Shown piece after piece: positions 13,501 to 21,515 of a stretch of DNA of 64,000 bases. Position numbers and translations under genes: made by a program. Positions within the stretch are counted from its first letter, which is position 1. Each line of letters starts with the position of its first letter. Source of the DNA: Acinetobacter parvus DSM 16617 = CIP 108168 (GTDB lineage Bacteria > Pseudomonadota > Gammaproteobacteria > Pseudomonadales > Moraxellaceae); the NCBI RefSeq assembly GCF_000368025.1, contig NZ_KB849207.1:1-64000 (forward strand), read 5' to 3'. The notes beneath the pieces are model-generated. The model searched no databases. It had not been told where the DNA came from and worked only from the letters and a program-made list of their open reading frames with translations.

Positions 13501-14027
13501 GATTAGGACTTGCAATCGTGCAGCGTATGACCAGCCTGCTGGATTTCCCAGTGCATGTCTATTCAGAATTAGGTAAAGGCTCTTGCTTTATGATCGAAGT
13601 ACCGCTCGCCGAAGCACCAAAAATTGAAGCGACTACACCGCATGTGACCGCACTGCAACACACTGCTTATAAAGTGCTGTGTCTGGACAATGATGAAACC
13701 ATTCTGCAAGGCATGCGGACCTTATTAAGTAAGTGGGGCTACCAGATTTTTACCGCGACTGAACCTGCGGAGGCGCTCAGGCTGATTGAACAGGAAGATA
13801 TTCAGGTCTGGTTAATAGATCAGCATTTAAATCATGATCAACGCGGCTTAGATTTTATTGAACAATATCGCCCTGCACATATTCCTGTTGCCCTGATTAC
13901 TGCAGATTCCGATCCAGAACTTCCTCAGTGCCTAAAGCGACAGAATATTGTTTTGCTGAGAAAACCACTGAAACCTGCTGGATTACGCGCATGGTTATCA
14001 GGCTTAAAAATCATGCCGATGGGCTAA
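10509..14027 (+). CDS. Hybrid sensor histidine kinase with N-terminal sodium:solute symporter domain (CrbS/NahK-like)
   Basis: A fusion of 1172 residues. Residues about 10-500 are a 12-13 helix symporter-like domain. About 650-790 is a PAS domain (GVSVVDKNMCLVAWNNQYL). About 810-880 is the histidine phosphotransfer domain with the phosphoacceptor in AASHDLLQPMHAARLF. About 920-1035 is the ATPase domain with QNFVSNALRYT and DTGPGI. About 1052-1165 is a receiver domain with the acidic pair DND, the phosphoacceptor aspartate in WLIDQHL and the lysine in LRKPL. In Vibrio and Pseudomonas, CrbS-type kinases of this build control acs and actP. Its position divergent from yjcH-actP supports an acetate-sensing role here. 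No partner LuxR-type regulator is in the window. A second start at 10533 is possible. Confidence 0.9.
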   Translation: MGLDHVSNMNSWLIIGVLALYIVVLFGCAFFGEKHASRLSPRGRMLLFSLTLGVYCSSWTFYGATGAAVREGVIFLPIYLGPLLFIWFGYDIWRRLGRIRQHHAISSIADFVAARYGKSGSLAALVTILAVIAIVPYLALQLRAIALSASVILEQNAHIHTTTNSVLVLTGVLAILAMIFGTRHIAHTEQHGGLMLAVAFESFVKLFALLCVAGFFLLQSPENIKQVSNDVSQHFHDLQQLGVPETFWIQTLLAALAMICLPRQFHVAVVELRDEKHIRGARRWFAAYLILTIIAIIPIASWALHSLPESLGTPDIAVLALPLSYQQDWLTLLAFLGGFSASTGMLLVASVALSIMLSNDLIMPALWRFKIISRQDQQLPRVLKLTRRFSIVSVMSLGFLFFHFFNDINQLSVFGLLAFSAVAQFSPALIGGLYWRGASRQGVYAGLLIGFAMWSYTLLFPTVLRSLPEHYQAFAQHLLLFGPFDINALRPEALLGFKSFAPLTHGVLWSLGLNVVSYIWVSRLYRPSVAEQIQAESFFYYESKPLPSAQSNTDLTDLHQNGSRLKVGDLLALAKRITGDRLTIQAFQQFCEQNHTILNENHVANGMWWRFTEQYLAGIIGAASARTLLTTAMINNGLALGQVANILDQASQWQRFNQNLLMTMIDHMTQGVSVVDKNMCLVAWNNQYLKLFDYPKDLVYVGCPIADLIRYNAEQGECGPGSVEEHVNKRIHWMKVGSAHEFERIRKDGLVIQMRGTPIEGGGFVTTFADITAFRENEAVLEERVNDRTQQLANALTEQKLALEQADKANQSKSRFLAAASHDLLQPMHAARLFSTALEQSVSSTEDQQTLQQLDRALYGAESMLSALLDIARLEGGTIQPKRQAYSLHDLLNDLELQFKSIAAQRNIQFSVHDTRFWVDTDPQWMRRIIQNFVSNALRYTAQGRVVVGVLRSAQRPKHIRIGVWDTGPGINEQQRVKLFQEFERCGHTSPWGEQGLGLGLAIVQRMTSLLDFPVHVYSELGKGSCFMIEVPLAEAPKIEATTPHVTALQHTAYKVLCLDNDETILQGMRTLLSKWGYQIFTATEPAEALRLIEQEDIQVWLIDQHLNHDQRGLDFIEQYRPAHIPVALITADSDPELPQCLKRQNIVLLRKPLKPAGLRAWLSGLKIMPMG

Positions 14028-14128
14028 ATGGCAAAATATTTTGAAACATAGGCAAAAATTATCAAAAAAAGAGTACTAAAATGACAAAAAATTGACCAAA
14101 GTGCTCAAAAAATTATTGGCTATGGCAA

Positions 14129-14156
14129 AAACGTTCACTTACAATAGTGAACGTTT
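14129..14156. promoter_or_regulatory. Perfect 11-bp inverted repeat, possible operator
   Basis: Arms AAACGTTCACT (14129-14139) and AGTGAACGTTT (14146-14156) are separated by 6 bases. No T-run follows in either direction, so it is unlikely to be a terminator. It lies about 185 bp upstream of the gene at 14340 and about 100 bp after the kinase stop. The rest of 14028-14339 is AT-rich, with nothing else recognised. Confidence 0.5.
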
Positions 14157-14339
14157 GTACACTTACTTACAATTAATTAAAATATTGTTTTTATTAATAA
14201 ATATTCCCATAAAAACCACGTATACAACTTTAGCCGTATTCTACTTGCATCCATAAACAGGCAAAAATTGATCAACTTGATAGAAGCCATTTTTCATGCG
14301 TTTAGGTTTCTAGCAAAACTATCACAAAGGACATTGATC

Positions 14340-15101
14340 ATGAATAGTAGTCACCTCACCTCTGAGCATACCTCACAACAATTTTACCGCCAATACAGTG
14401 CCAACGCCTTATTACCAGAGCTCAACTGGCAGAATATTTTTGTACAGAGCAACTTAAATGATACTCATCTAAAAGCATTGAATACACTTTATCAAGCAGC
14501 CGCCCCCCTTGCCCTCAATGTATTCCATGAGCTGAATTTTGATGTATTTGCACCAGCAGCTTATCAGCCACAGGGTCTAGGGCTATTTGAAAAGCTAGCG
14601 TTACAAGAACAAAAATTCTTGGATGTATTAGAAACAGAATCCGCTCATTTGGATCATGAAACTCGTCATCAAATGTGGAGTATGCTACTTCGTGGTGGTG
14701 CCGTGCTGGTCTTTAAAGCATGGTTAGCTCATGTCAAAGATGGCGAAAATCAACTGGATAAAAGTCAGTTCGATGAACTATCAGATTTATTATTTATTAA
14801 CACTCGCCCAGAGCAATTAGCACAACGTTTAAACGTAGATGCCAATGCAGAACTGACACACATTTTTTTGATGCACGAAAATGATGTTTTTCTTGATCAT
14901 TTTAATAGCCTTGAAACAGCAGCTTTATTTGTAGATTTAGGTGTTTATGATGCGGCATTTTTAAGCTTGCGCGATGATCGTGTGGCTGAATATCTCACAG
15001 CCAAAGGCTATGTCACTCAAGAACAAATTGATGATTTGCAATGTGCACTTAATCCGTTGTACTGCGATAGCTTAATGCCAAAACAAGACTGTTTGGCTTA
15101 A
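14340..15101 (+). CDS. Protein of unknown function
   Basis: A soluble, acidic protein of 253 residues, with no signal peptide or membrane segment. I do not recognise its family. It is mostly alpha-helical by composition, with blocks such as AAPLALNVFHELNFDVFAP and the Trp-Ser-containing MWSMLLRGGAVLVFKAWLAHV, and two cysteines near the C-terminus. The start at 14340 is preceded by AAAGGA at a good distance; an in-frame start at 14268 has no ribosome site. It is a single gene that ends in a bidirectional terminator shared with the copper receptor gene. A long upstream region with a perfect inverted repeat suggests regulation, but this is inference. Confidence 0.75.
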   Translation: MNSSHLTSEHTSQQFYRQYSANALLPELNWQNIFVQSNLNDTHLKALNTLYQAAAPLALNVFHELNFDVFAPAAYQPQGLGLFEKLALQEQKFLDVLETESAHLDHETRHQMWSMLLRGGAVLVFKAWLAHVKDGENQLDKSQFDELSDLLFINTRPEQLAQRLNVDANAELTHIFLMHENDVFLDHFNSLETAALFVDLGVYDAAFLSLRDDRVAEYLTAKGYVTQEQIDDLQCALNPLYCDSLMPKQDCLA

Positions 15102-15110
15102 CTTAAAAAT

Positions 15111-15139
15111 AAAACAAGGTGGCAAACCCACCTTGTTTT
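15111..15139. terminator. Bidirectional rho-independent terminator
   Basis: Stem AAAACAAGGTGG / CCACCTTGTTTT with a 5-base loop and T-rich flank on the plus side. It lies between the convergent unknown gene and the copper receptor gene. Confidence 0.9.
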
Positions 15140-15147
15140 TTTATAGC

Positions 15148-17259
15148 TTAGAATTTCATACTGATTCGAGTCCAATAGTTTCGACCAATATTGTTATATT
15201 GCGTATCAGCAGGATAAAAACCTGTTGCAGCACCACCTTTATTTAAGTGTTCGGCATATGTCTCATCAAGGATATTATCAATCCCGACCGATAACTCAAC
15301 ATTTTGAGTCAGTTTATAGGCACCATTTAAAGACAGCGTGTTAAAAGCCTTACTTTCACCCATGTCATAGCCAACTATATTTCCTTCGTTCTTGCTAATA
15401 CGATCTTGTTTCGCAACAACACGCCATAACAGACCTAAAGAATAATTATCAGCGATATAACGCAAGTTCAAGCGTGCTTCCAAAGGTGCGATTTGCGGTA
15501 ATGGCTTATTGTCCGTGGTATTTTCTCCCCACGCATACATTGCACTCAAATCGGTTTGGATTTGATCTGTAAATTTATAGCCTACACCTAATTCTGCGCC
15601 TGCAATCGTGGCATCTACATTACGAATTTTCGGGGTAAGCATCTCATTATCAGGATCATCATAGCTGATCAACATAAAGTCTTTAATCACACCAACATAA
15701 GCAGATGCCCAGCTATTATATTTCCCATGATCAAGTTGATAACCCAAATCAAGTTGGAGCGTTTTTTCATTGTCTAGATATTCCAAGTCATCCATCGTTC
15801 TGGTTGCACTCGGCATTGGCATATTGCCATGACCGCCATGACCGCCATGACCGCCATGACCATTCATGTCATCCATACCCATGTTTGTCGATGGTAATAC
15901 TGTCCGATAAATTTCCCAGAAATCAGGCGTACGTTCTACATAACCTAAACCAATATAGCTTTTCAAATCATGTTGCGGCATGAGATTTTCTAGGCGAATA
16001 AAACCACTAGGTACAGTATTTTTACGCGATTTATTGCTCGCTAGATTTTCAATTTCCACATGGTCAATACGAGCGCCTGTAATCACTTTATTATTATCAT
16101 TTACAGGAATGGTAGCTTCAGTAAATGCACCATAACTTTGAAAGCTGAGAGTCTCATCCATTGCTGGCGGCAACTGACCACGCATGTACATATTACCCGC
16201 TTGCTTATTATGCTGAGAATCAAGTCCTGAAACGAGACTGATTTTATCCCAATCTGTCGTGATCGCTGCTCTTGCATTAAGCGTACGGCGAGTGACGTCC
16301 ATTGCCATAGGCATACCACCTACTGGCACATCTCTCAAACTGAAATTATCCATAATGTGATCATTAAAACTATAATCAACTTGTGCTTCGATTTTTTTAA
16401 TCACCTCACTAATATTGCGTTGTTCTAGATGTAGTCCCAGACTTTCACGTTTAAATTGCGATCCATCAAGCGAACGTCCCGCGTAAGCCGACTCACCATC
16501 GCCTTTTCCACCCTGCAATTCAATCCACGTGTTTTCAGTTGGTGTCCATCCTAAGGCAAGATCAGCACCCCAACGCTCCCAATTTGAATGAACGTCCTTA
16601 CCATCACCATCTTGATAGTCATTGGCGACAGAACGGTTCGCATTAATACGTGCATAAGCAGTGTCATTGCCAATCGCCGCATCTACATTATGATCTAATC
16701 GACCGTATGAGCCTGCAACCACACTCGCTTGACCTTTATAGTTTTGATTTTGATCGAATTTCACTGGATCTCTTTCAAATAAAACAGTTGCTGCCGAACC
16801 AGGTGTTGGATAGCGAACGGTTTGAGGTCCTTTAATCACGGTAATACGATCAAAACTCTCAGGTGAAATATATGAAGTTGGATTATCCATACGTGCTGGA
16901 CAAGCACCCAGTTCCTCAGAACCATCATTCAATACTTTAATTCGTGAACCAAACATTCCTCTAAAACTGATATCACCATTGGTTCCCCCACTGCCTATAC
17001 TGCTAAAACCAGGAATAGTTTTCAAATATGCAGCACCATCCGAAGCAGGAACAGGTTGAATCGGTTGTTTAGGGTCACTGTGTACAATCAAACCATTCGC
17101 ATCATTTGCGAGCTGTGCAGTGACAACAATCGGTGCAAGTGTGACTTGAGCCATTTGAGTTTGTGACTGAGTTTCAGTATTTGCCCATAGCACCGCAGAA
17201 TTTGAAGCAGCAAGAATCGCAACCGTCAGCGGTTGTAATAAAAATTTAGGTTGAGCCAT
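15148..17259 (-). CDS. oprC: TonB-dependent copper receptor (OprC/NosA family)
   Basis: An outer membrane receptor of 703 residues. Residues 1-26 are a signal peptide. A plug domain follows at about 40-180, with FRGMFGSRIKVLNDG and IKGPQTVRYP. The rest is a 22-strand barrel ending in the aromatic C-terminus ISMKF. The plug carries CPARM, the CxxxM arrangement that binds copper in the family member OprC. A loop at about 467-483 has four glycine-histidine repeats followed by methionines (MNGHGGHGGHGGHGNMPMP), a likely extra copper-binding surface; the DNA there is a 9-bp tandem repeat. It lies downstream of a DUF2946 gene on the same strand, a common pairing for this receptor. Substrate is inferred from the family. 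Confidence 0.93.
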   Translation of the reverse strand: MAQPKFLLQPLTVAILAASNSAVLWANTETQSQTQMAQVTLAPIVVTAQLANDANGLIVHSDPKQPIQPVPASDGAAYLKTIPGFSSIGSGGTNGDISFRGMFGSRIKVLNDGSEELGACPARMDNPTSYISPESFDRITVIKGPQTVRYPTPGSAATVLFERDPVKFDQNQNYKGQASVVAGSYGRLDHNVDAAIGNDTAYARINANRSVANDYQDGDGKDVHSNWERWGADLALGWTPTENTWIELQGGKGDGESAYAGRSLDGSQFKRESLGLHLEQRNISEVIKKIEAQVDYSFNDHIMDNFSLRDVPVGGMPMAMDVTRRTLNARAAITTDWDKISLVSGLDSQHNKQAGNMYMRGQLPPAMDETLSFQSYGAFTEATIPVNDNNKVITGARIDHVEIENLASNKSRKNTVPSGFIRLENLMPQHDLKSYIGLGYVERTPDFWEIYRTVLPSTNMGMDDMNGHGGHGGHGGHGNMPMPSATRTMDDLEYLDNEKTLQLDLGYQLDHGKYNSWASAYVGVIKDFMLISYDDPDNEMLTPKIRNVDATIAGAELGVGYKFTDQIQTDLSAMYAWGENTTDNKPLPQIAPLEARLNLRYIADNYSLGLLWRVVAKQDRISKNEGNIVGYDMGESKAFNTLSLNGAYKLTQNVELSVGIDNILDETYAEHLNKGGAATGFYPADTQYNNIGRNYWTRISMKF
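15826..15861 (-). repeat. 9-bp tandem repeat, four perfect copies
   Basis: The unit GCCATGACC (plus strand) occurs four times in a row. It encodes the Gly-His-Gly repeats in the copper receptor loop. As the unit is a multiple of three, copy-number change would alter the number of histidines without breaking the frame. Confidence 0.95.
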
Positions 17260-17332
17260 GATTAGTCTCTCTTAAAACATAAGTAAAACGAGGCTAGAGT
17301 TTTAAAAACCCTAATGAAATTGACGTTTTAAT

Positions 17333-17770
17333 TTATGCAAAGAGTGGCGGTGCTCGCCCTTGAGGTAATAAGAATAGCCGTTGCAGTGCAAAATAAATAT
17401 GCTTAAATGCCTGTTGATACGCGACTAAACGGATTTGGATTCGGACTAAAACTTCTTTCACGCCGAATTCTGGTGGTAATACCAGATTGGCATAGACAGT
17501 ACAGTACTGGCATTGATGGTTTGGATCGTGGTGGTCATGTTTCGACATCAAGCTTTGATGTTGTTCAAGCTGATGTGAATGATGATGCATATTGTGCGAT
17601 ACAGACTGCTGTTCAGCTTTTAATTTAGGCAACAATAACGCTTGGGTAATCGTTTCACAGACGGGTGCAATCTGATATTGCTTCGGCAGTAGAGGCTGCA
17701 AAAACACCGCAATCTGTAAACAGACTGCGGTAAATGCAAGCATTAAACCACTACGAAACAATAAGGGCAC
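17333..17770 (-). CDS. DUF2946 family protein, copper-receptor associated
   Basis: A small protein of 145 residues with an N-terminal hydrophobic segment (MLAFTAVCLQIAVFLQPLLP), either a signal peptide or an anchor. A histidine-rich centre (MHHHSHQLEQHQ, KHDHHDPNHQ) runs into a CQYCT motif, the cysteine pair characteristic of DUF2946. Such genes are regularly found next to TonB copper receptors. Histidine and Cys-x-x-Cys content suggests metal binding in the periplasm, but no function has been shown to my knowledge. It probably heads a two-gene operon with the receptor, with a 73-bp gap. Confidence 0.82.
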   Translation of the reverse strand: MPLLFRSGLMLAFTAVCLQIAVFLQPLLPKQYQIAPVCETITQALLLPKLKAEQQSVSHNMHHHSHQLEQHQSLMSKHDHHDPNHQCQYCTVYANLVLPPEFGVKEVLVRIQIRLVAYQQAFKHIYFALQRLFLLPQGRAPPLFA

Positions 17771-17793
17771 TTTTAATAACCGAAAAACATGTG

Positions 17794-18324
17794 TTAACGT
17801 TTAACCGCAACTTTTTCCTTATCGCGTTGACGTACAACTTTTTCAACTTTTTCACGTGCACGTTGACGTTTCAATGGCGATAAATAGTCTACAAACAGTT
17901 TTCCATTTAAGTGATCCATTTCATGTTGGATACAAACTGCGAGAAGTTCGTCAGCTTCTAATTCAAATGCTTGACCATCAAGGTTAATTGCTTCAATTTT
18001 TACACGTGACGGACGCGCAACTTTATCGTATATTTGAGGCACAGAGAGACAGCCTTCTTCGTAGGGCTGAGTCTCTTGAGTCAGTGGAGTGACTTTGGGG
18101 TTGATGAACACCATCGGTTGATTTTTCTCTTCAGAAAGGTCCATGACAATAAGCTGAATATGATGATCAACCTGAGTTGCCGCTAAACCTATACCCGGTG
18201 CCTCGTACATGGTTTCTAACATATCTGCTGCAAGCTGACGAATATCATCAGTGACTTCTTCGACTGGCTTGGCAATGGTACGAAGACGGGGATCAGGAAA
18301 ACTTAAAATAGGTAATAAGGCCAT
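17794..18324 (-). CDS. def: Peptide deformylase
   Basis: An enzyme of 176 residues that removes the N-formyl group from new proteins. All three family motifs are present: GIGLAATQ (motif 1), EEGCLSVP with the metal-binding cysteine (motif 2), and QHEMDHLNG with the HExxH-type pair of histidines and catalytic glutamate (motif 3). Motif 3 has HEMDH as usual. The ATG at 18324 has GAGGA 6 bases upstream; an in-frame start 12 bases earlier overlaps that site and is rejected. It is divergent from the LysM gene. Bacteria often carry two def genes; this one sits in the conserved def/LysM/dprA/tsaC neighbourhood. Confidence 0.96.
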   Translation of the reverse strand: MALLPILSFPDPRLRTIAKPVEEVTDDIRQLAADMLETMYEAPGIGLAATQVDHHIQLIVMDLSEEKNQPMVFINPKVTPLTQETQPYEEGCLSVPQIYDKVARPSRVKIEAINLDGQAFELEADELLAVCIQHEMDHLNGKLFVDYLSPLKRQRAREKVEKVVRQRDKEKVAVKR

Positions 18325-18438
18325 ACTGTTCCTCACTTATGCCATTGATCAAAAAACCAACTGAAGGGAATGCTTGATCAAAAAATTGTGTGTAAAGTCG
18401 TTATTATAGCGCAACTACACAGATAATTTTTAGGAATT

Positions 18439-19596
18439 ATGATAATGAAAAAGGTTTTAAACGGCATACAATCATTTCATGCCTTGGGGTTAAAAAAACA
18501 ACTAATTGCTGCTGCAATTTGTGCTGGATTGGGCATGACGGTAAACCTGACCCATGCAGCCAGTCCGAATGTCAGCCCACCGTCAGTGAAAGCAGGCGCA
18601 CCGCATGTTTATGTGGTGAAAAAAGGCGATACCCTCTGGGACATTTCGGGCAAGTTTTTAAGCAAGCCGTGGCGCTGGCCTGAAATCTGGGCAAGCAACA
18701 AACATGTTAAAAACCCACACTGGATTTATCCAGGGGACAAACTACTACTTTGTAGTTTGAACGGTAAACCACTGATCGGTAAAGATGAAGGTGATGGTTG
18801 TGACGGTATCATTCGTCGTTACTCTGGCAATACTTCTACTTTACGTCCAAAGGTTCGCATTGAAGCTTTGAATAATAGCGTCCCGGTTATTCCATTAGCT
18901 CATATTCAACAATGGCTGGAACGCACCTCGGTACTTCCAGCCGATGCGATTGCCAATACACCGTATATTCTGGGCACCGCAGACAACCGCGTTCTTGCAG
19001 GCAAGGGCCAGAGCGTTTATGTCCGTGGTAAGGGTCTTGAAAATGGTCAACGCTATGGTGTGTTCCGTGAGGGCGAACCATATGTGGTGCTGGATGAGAA
19101 AGGCAAAAAACAGGTGCTTGGCATTGAGTTAACCCAAGTCGCTTCGGGTGTTGCCATTCGCAACGAAAATGACATCACTACGGTTGAACTGACCGACAGC
19201 TACAATGGTGAAGTCCGCCGTGGCGACCGCGTCATGGCTGAACAGGATGCCATGCTGCCTACCCTGTTCTACCCAACTGATGCAGGTCAGGTCAAAGATG
19301 GCGGCAAGATCATTCGTGTCATGGGTTCAATTGGAACTGCTGCGAAAAACGGCGTGGTGACCGTAGACCGTGGTACGGCTGACGGTATTGAGATCGGACA
19401 GGTTTTCAGCACCTATCAGGATGGTGAAACTGTTCGTGACCCTAAAACCAAGGAAGCCGTTAAACTTCCTGGACAATATGTGGGCAGTGTCATGATCTTT
19501 AAGAGTTTTGACCGTATCAGCTATGCATACGTGCTGGAAAGTGAACTGCCAATAAAGATTGGTTCAAACATCAAGCCACCTCGTCTTGATGACTAA
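18439..19596 (+). CDS. LysM peptidoglycan-binding domain protein
   Basis: An exported protein of 385 residues. A signal peptide (about 1-41, ending THAAS) is followed by a LysM domain at about 56-105, with HVYVVKKGDTLWDISGKFL and NPHWIYPGDKL. The remaining 280 residues are a conserved beta-rich region typical of the LysM proteins encoded between def and dprA in gammaproteobacteria. It presumably binds cell-wall glycan in the periplasm; no catalytic domain is visible. AGGA lies 3 bases before the ATG at 18439 and 9 before the one at 18445, so the true start may be two codons later. It is 13 bp upstream of dprA and likely co-transcribed. Confidence 0.9.
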   Translation: MIMKKVLNGIQSFHALGLKKQLIAAAICAGLGMTVNLTHAASPNVSPPSVKAGAPHVYVVKKGDTLWDISGKFLSKPWRWPEIWASNKHVKNPHWIYPGDKLLLCSLNGKPLIGKDEGDGCDGIIRRYSGNTSTLRPKVRIEALNNSVPVIPLAHIQQWLERTSVLPADAIANTPYILGTADNRVLAGKGQSVYVRGKGLENGQRYGVFREGEPYVVLDEKGKKQVLGIELTQVASGVAIRNENDITTVELTDSYNGEVRRGDRVMAEQDAMLPTLFYPTDAGQVKDGGKIIRVMGSIGTAAKNGVVTVDRGTADGIEIGQVFSTYQDGETVRDPKTKEAVKLPGQYVGSVMIFKSFDRISYAYVLESELPIKIGSNIKPPRLDD

Positions 19597-19609
19597 GTCC
19601 TAAAGACCC

Positions 19610-20749
19610 ATGTTGGATCAATTATCACCTCAGCACTACGCCACTGTTTTGGTGTGGTATTTGGTTCAACATTCGCTCTCCAGTTTTCCAAAAATTCTTC
19701 ATCACTTTGGCAGTTGTGAACAGGCAACTCAACCCAACCGCTTTGCAGAATGGCAGCAACTTGGCCTACATGCCAGTCATTTAAAACGTTTGCAGGAATT
19801 CCAGACTGCGCAGGGGCAGCAACAATTTGCACAGACCGTTCAACTCATTCAAAAACACAGTGACTTCATCTTAACGCCTGACGATATCGGCTATCCAACC
19901 CAGCTATTGCCCTATTCAGACCACCCACCGATTTTATTTGGGCAGGGACAGGCATCGGCACTGTTACAACCCCAAATCGCTGTAGTGGGCAGCCGCAAGC
20001 CCAGCCCTCATGGACGGCAAATGGCCTATGACTTTGGCTATTATTTAAGTGAAAAAGGCTTTTATATCAGCAGTGGTCTGGCACATGGTATTGATGAGGC
20101 AGCACATCGTGGTGGACTGGCGCATCAGCGAACCATTGCAGTGATGGGCACAGGACTGGATACCATTTATCCTGCCCAGCATAAACAATTAGCCGAAGAA
20201 ATTCGTCAATCGGGCGCAATTGTGACTGAGTTCTTGCCTGCCACCCTGCCTTTAGCCGCGTTTTTTCCACGGCGTAACCGTATTGTCAGCGGCTTGAGCC
20301 TTGGCGTGTTGGTGGTGGAGGCGGCATTAAAAAGCGGTTCCATCACCACGGCAAATGCAGCGGCAAATCAGGGCAAAATGGTCTTCGCCATTCCTGGACA
20401 TATTTACAGCGAGCATCATCAAGGTTGCCATCAACTGATTCGGGAGGGTGCAACCCTGGTTGACCATCCTGAACAGATCATTGAAGATCTGGCTTTACCA
20501 ACCCAATGGCAAGCCCAGCAACAACGTGTTGAAGAACCCAAAGAAACAGTACCTCCACCACCCAGCCTGCCTACGCACCTGATCGAACTCTACCAGATAC
20601 TGGACTGGGTTGGACAAGACCTCGACCAACTTGCCCAGCGCTATTCAGCATCGATTGCTGACCTCACCGCCCAGTTAATGGAACTGGAATTGCTCGGTTT
20701 ATGTATCCAGCAAGGTGGACGCTATTTACGTTGCCGCCCAATGCATTAA
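19610..20749 (+). CDS. dprA: DNA processing protein DprA
   Basis: A protein of 379 residues that loads RecA onto incoming single-stranded DNA during natural transformation, a trait well known in Acinetobacter. An N-terminal helical domain (1-100) is followed by the Rossmann-like core at about 110-300 with VVGSRKPSPHG, SGLAHGIDEAAH and FPRRNRIVSGLS. The C-terminal 65 residues look like the winged-helix DprA_WH domain. Spacing suggests co-transcription with the LysM gene upstream and tsaC downstream. Confidence 0.96.
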   Translation: MLDQLSPQHYATVLVWYLVQHSLSSFPKILHHFGSCEQATQPNRFAEWQQLGLHASHLKRLQEFQTAQGQQQFAQTVQLIQKHSDFILTPDDIGYPTQLLPYSDHPPILFGQGQASALLQPQIAVVGSRKPSPHGRQMAYDFGYYLSEKGFYISSGLAHGIDEAAHRGGLAHQRTIAVMGTGLDTIYPAQHKQLAEEIRQSGAIVTEFLPATLPLAAFFPRRNRIVSGLSLGVLVVEAALKSGSITTANAAANQGKMVFAIPGHIYSEHHQGCHQLIREGATLVDHPEQIIEDLALPTQWQAQQQRVEEPKETVPPPPSLPTHLIELYQILDWVGQDLDQLAQRYSASIADLTAQLMELELLGLCIQQGGRYLRCRPMH

Positions 20750-20785
20750 ACTAGCAACATCTATCCCTTGATTCTCAGTTTTCGC

Positions 20786-21355
20786 ATGATCACATCCTCC
20801 ATTTCTGAAGCGGCACAACTATTAAAACAGGGTGAAGTGCTTGCCTATCCCACTGAAGCCGTCTGGGGGTTGGGCTGTGATCCATTCAATGAACAGGCGT
20901 TTCAGCACATTTTGGAACTGAAACATCGTCCAATGGAAAAAGGGGTGATTTTACTGGCTGGGCACCTTGATCAGGTTGAACACTTACTACAAAGCTTAAC
21001 AGCCGATATTCGCCAGCAAGTCATTGCAAGCTGGTCCGACCGTTTGCCGACAGAGCGTGCCACCACCTGGCTACTCCCTGCCGATCAGCACATTCCAGAC
21101 TGGATTAAGGGACAGCATCCCCTTGTCGCGGTACGTGTGACCACCCATCCCCTGTGTGTTGGGCTGTGCAACAGCTTTGGTGGCTTTATTGTTTCAACCA
21201 GTGCCAATCCTGCGGGTTTAACACCTGCACATAGCCTGCAACAGGCACAGGATTACTTTGCCTCATCGCTGCATTACCTAAAGGGTGATCTGGGACTGAG
21301 CCAGCAACCGAGCCGAATCTTAAATGCACTTACAGGTGAAGTGATTCGTGCTTAG
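20786..21355 (+). CDS. tsaC: Threonylcarbamoyl-AMP synthase TsaC
   Basis: An enzyme of 189 residues of the Sua5/YrdC/YwlC fold. It makes threonylcarbamoyl-adenylate from threonine, bicarbonate and ATP for t6A modification of tRNAs reading ANN codons. Family blocks: AYPTEAVWGLGCDPFN, LKHRPMEKGVILLAG, VAVRVTTHPL and VSTSANPAG. I start it at ATG 20786, which lines up with the family; a TTG 18 bases earlier is possible. Neither has a strong ribosome site, so coupling to dprA, which ends 36 bp upstream, is plausible. Confidence 0.94.
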   Translation: MITSSISEAAQLLKQGEVLAYPTEAVWGLGCDPFNEQAFQHILELKHRPMEKGVILLAGHLDQVEHLLQSLTADIRQQVIASWSDRLPTERATTWLLPADQHIPDWIKGQHPLVAVRVTTHPLCVGLCNSFGGFIVSTSANPAGLTPAHSLQQAQDYFASSLHYLKGDLGLSQQPSRILNALTGEVIRA

Positions 21356-21388
21356 TACATTAATCATATAATTCGGTGAAGAGCAGAC

Positions 21389-21508
21389 AAAAAAAAGCTC
21401 AGTTATATAGGGATAACTGAGCATAAAAAGGATGTGGATAATCACATCCAGAGGGTTCACAAATTTGGTAAGCAACTTCTTCATTCTCATAACGAATCAG
21501 CCTGCTGC
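21389..21508 (-). ncRNA. Candidate small RNA with tandem terminator hairpins
   Basis: No convincing gene occupies this stretch. On the minus strand a promoter at 21516-21544 would start a transcript near 21508 with a GC-rich 5' end. About 60 bases on come two hairpins in a row: GGATGTG / CACATCC (21430-21449), followed by five T, and a 10-bp stem GCTCAGTTAT / ATAACTGAGC (21397-21422), followed by eight T. This is the layout of a stable RNA of about 120 bases. I do not recognise the family. A short frame beginning ATGAGAATGAAG is present inside but has no ribosome site, so a coding role is less likely. Confidence 0.45.
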
Positions 21509-21515
21509 GGGCGGT

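Noticed and set aside
15826..15861. Short direct repeats suggesting a CRISPR array
   Set aside because: The units are 9 bp with no spacers and lie in frame inside the copper receptor gene.
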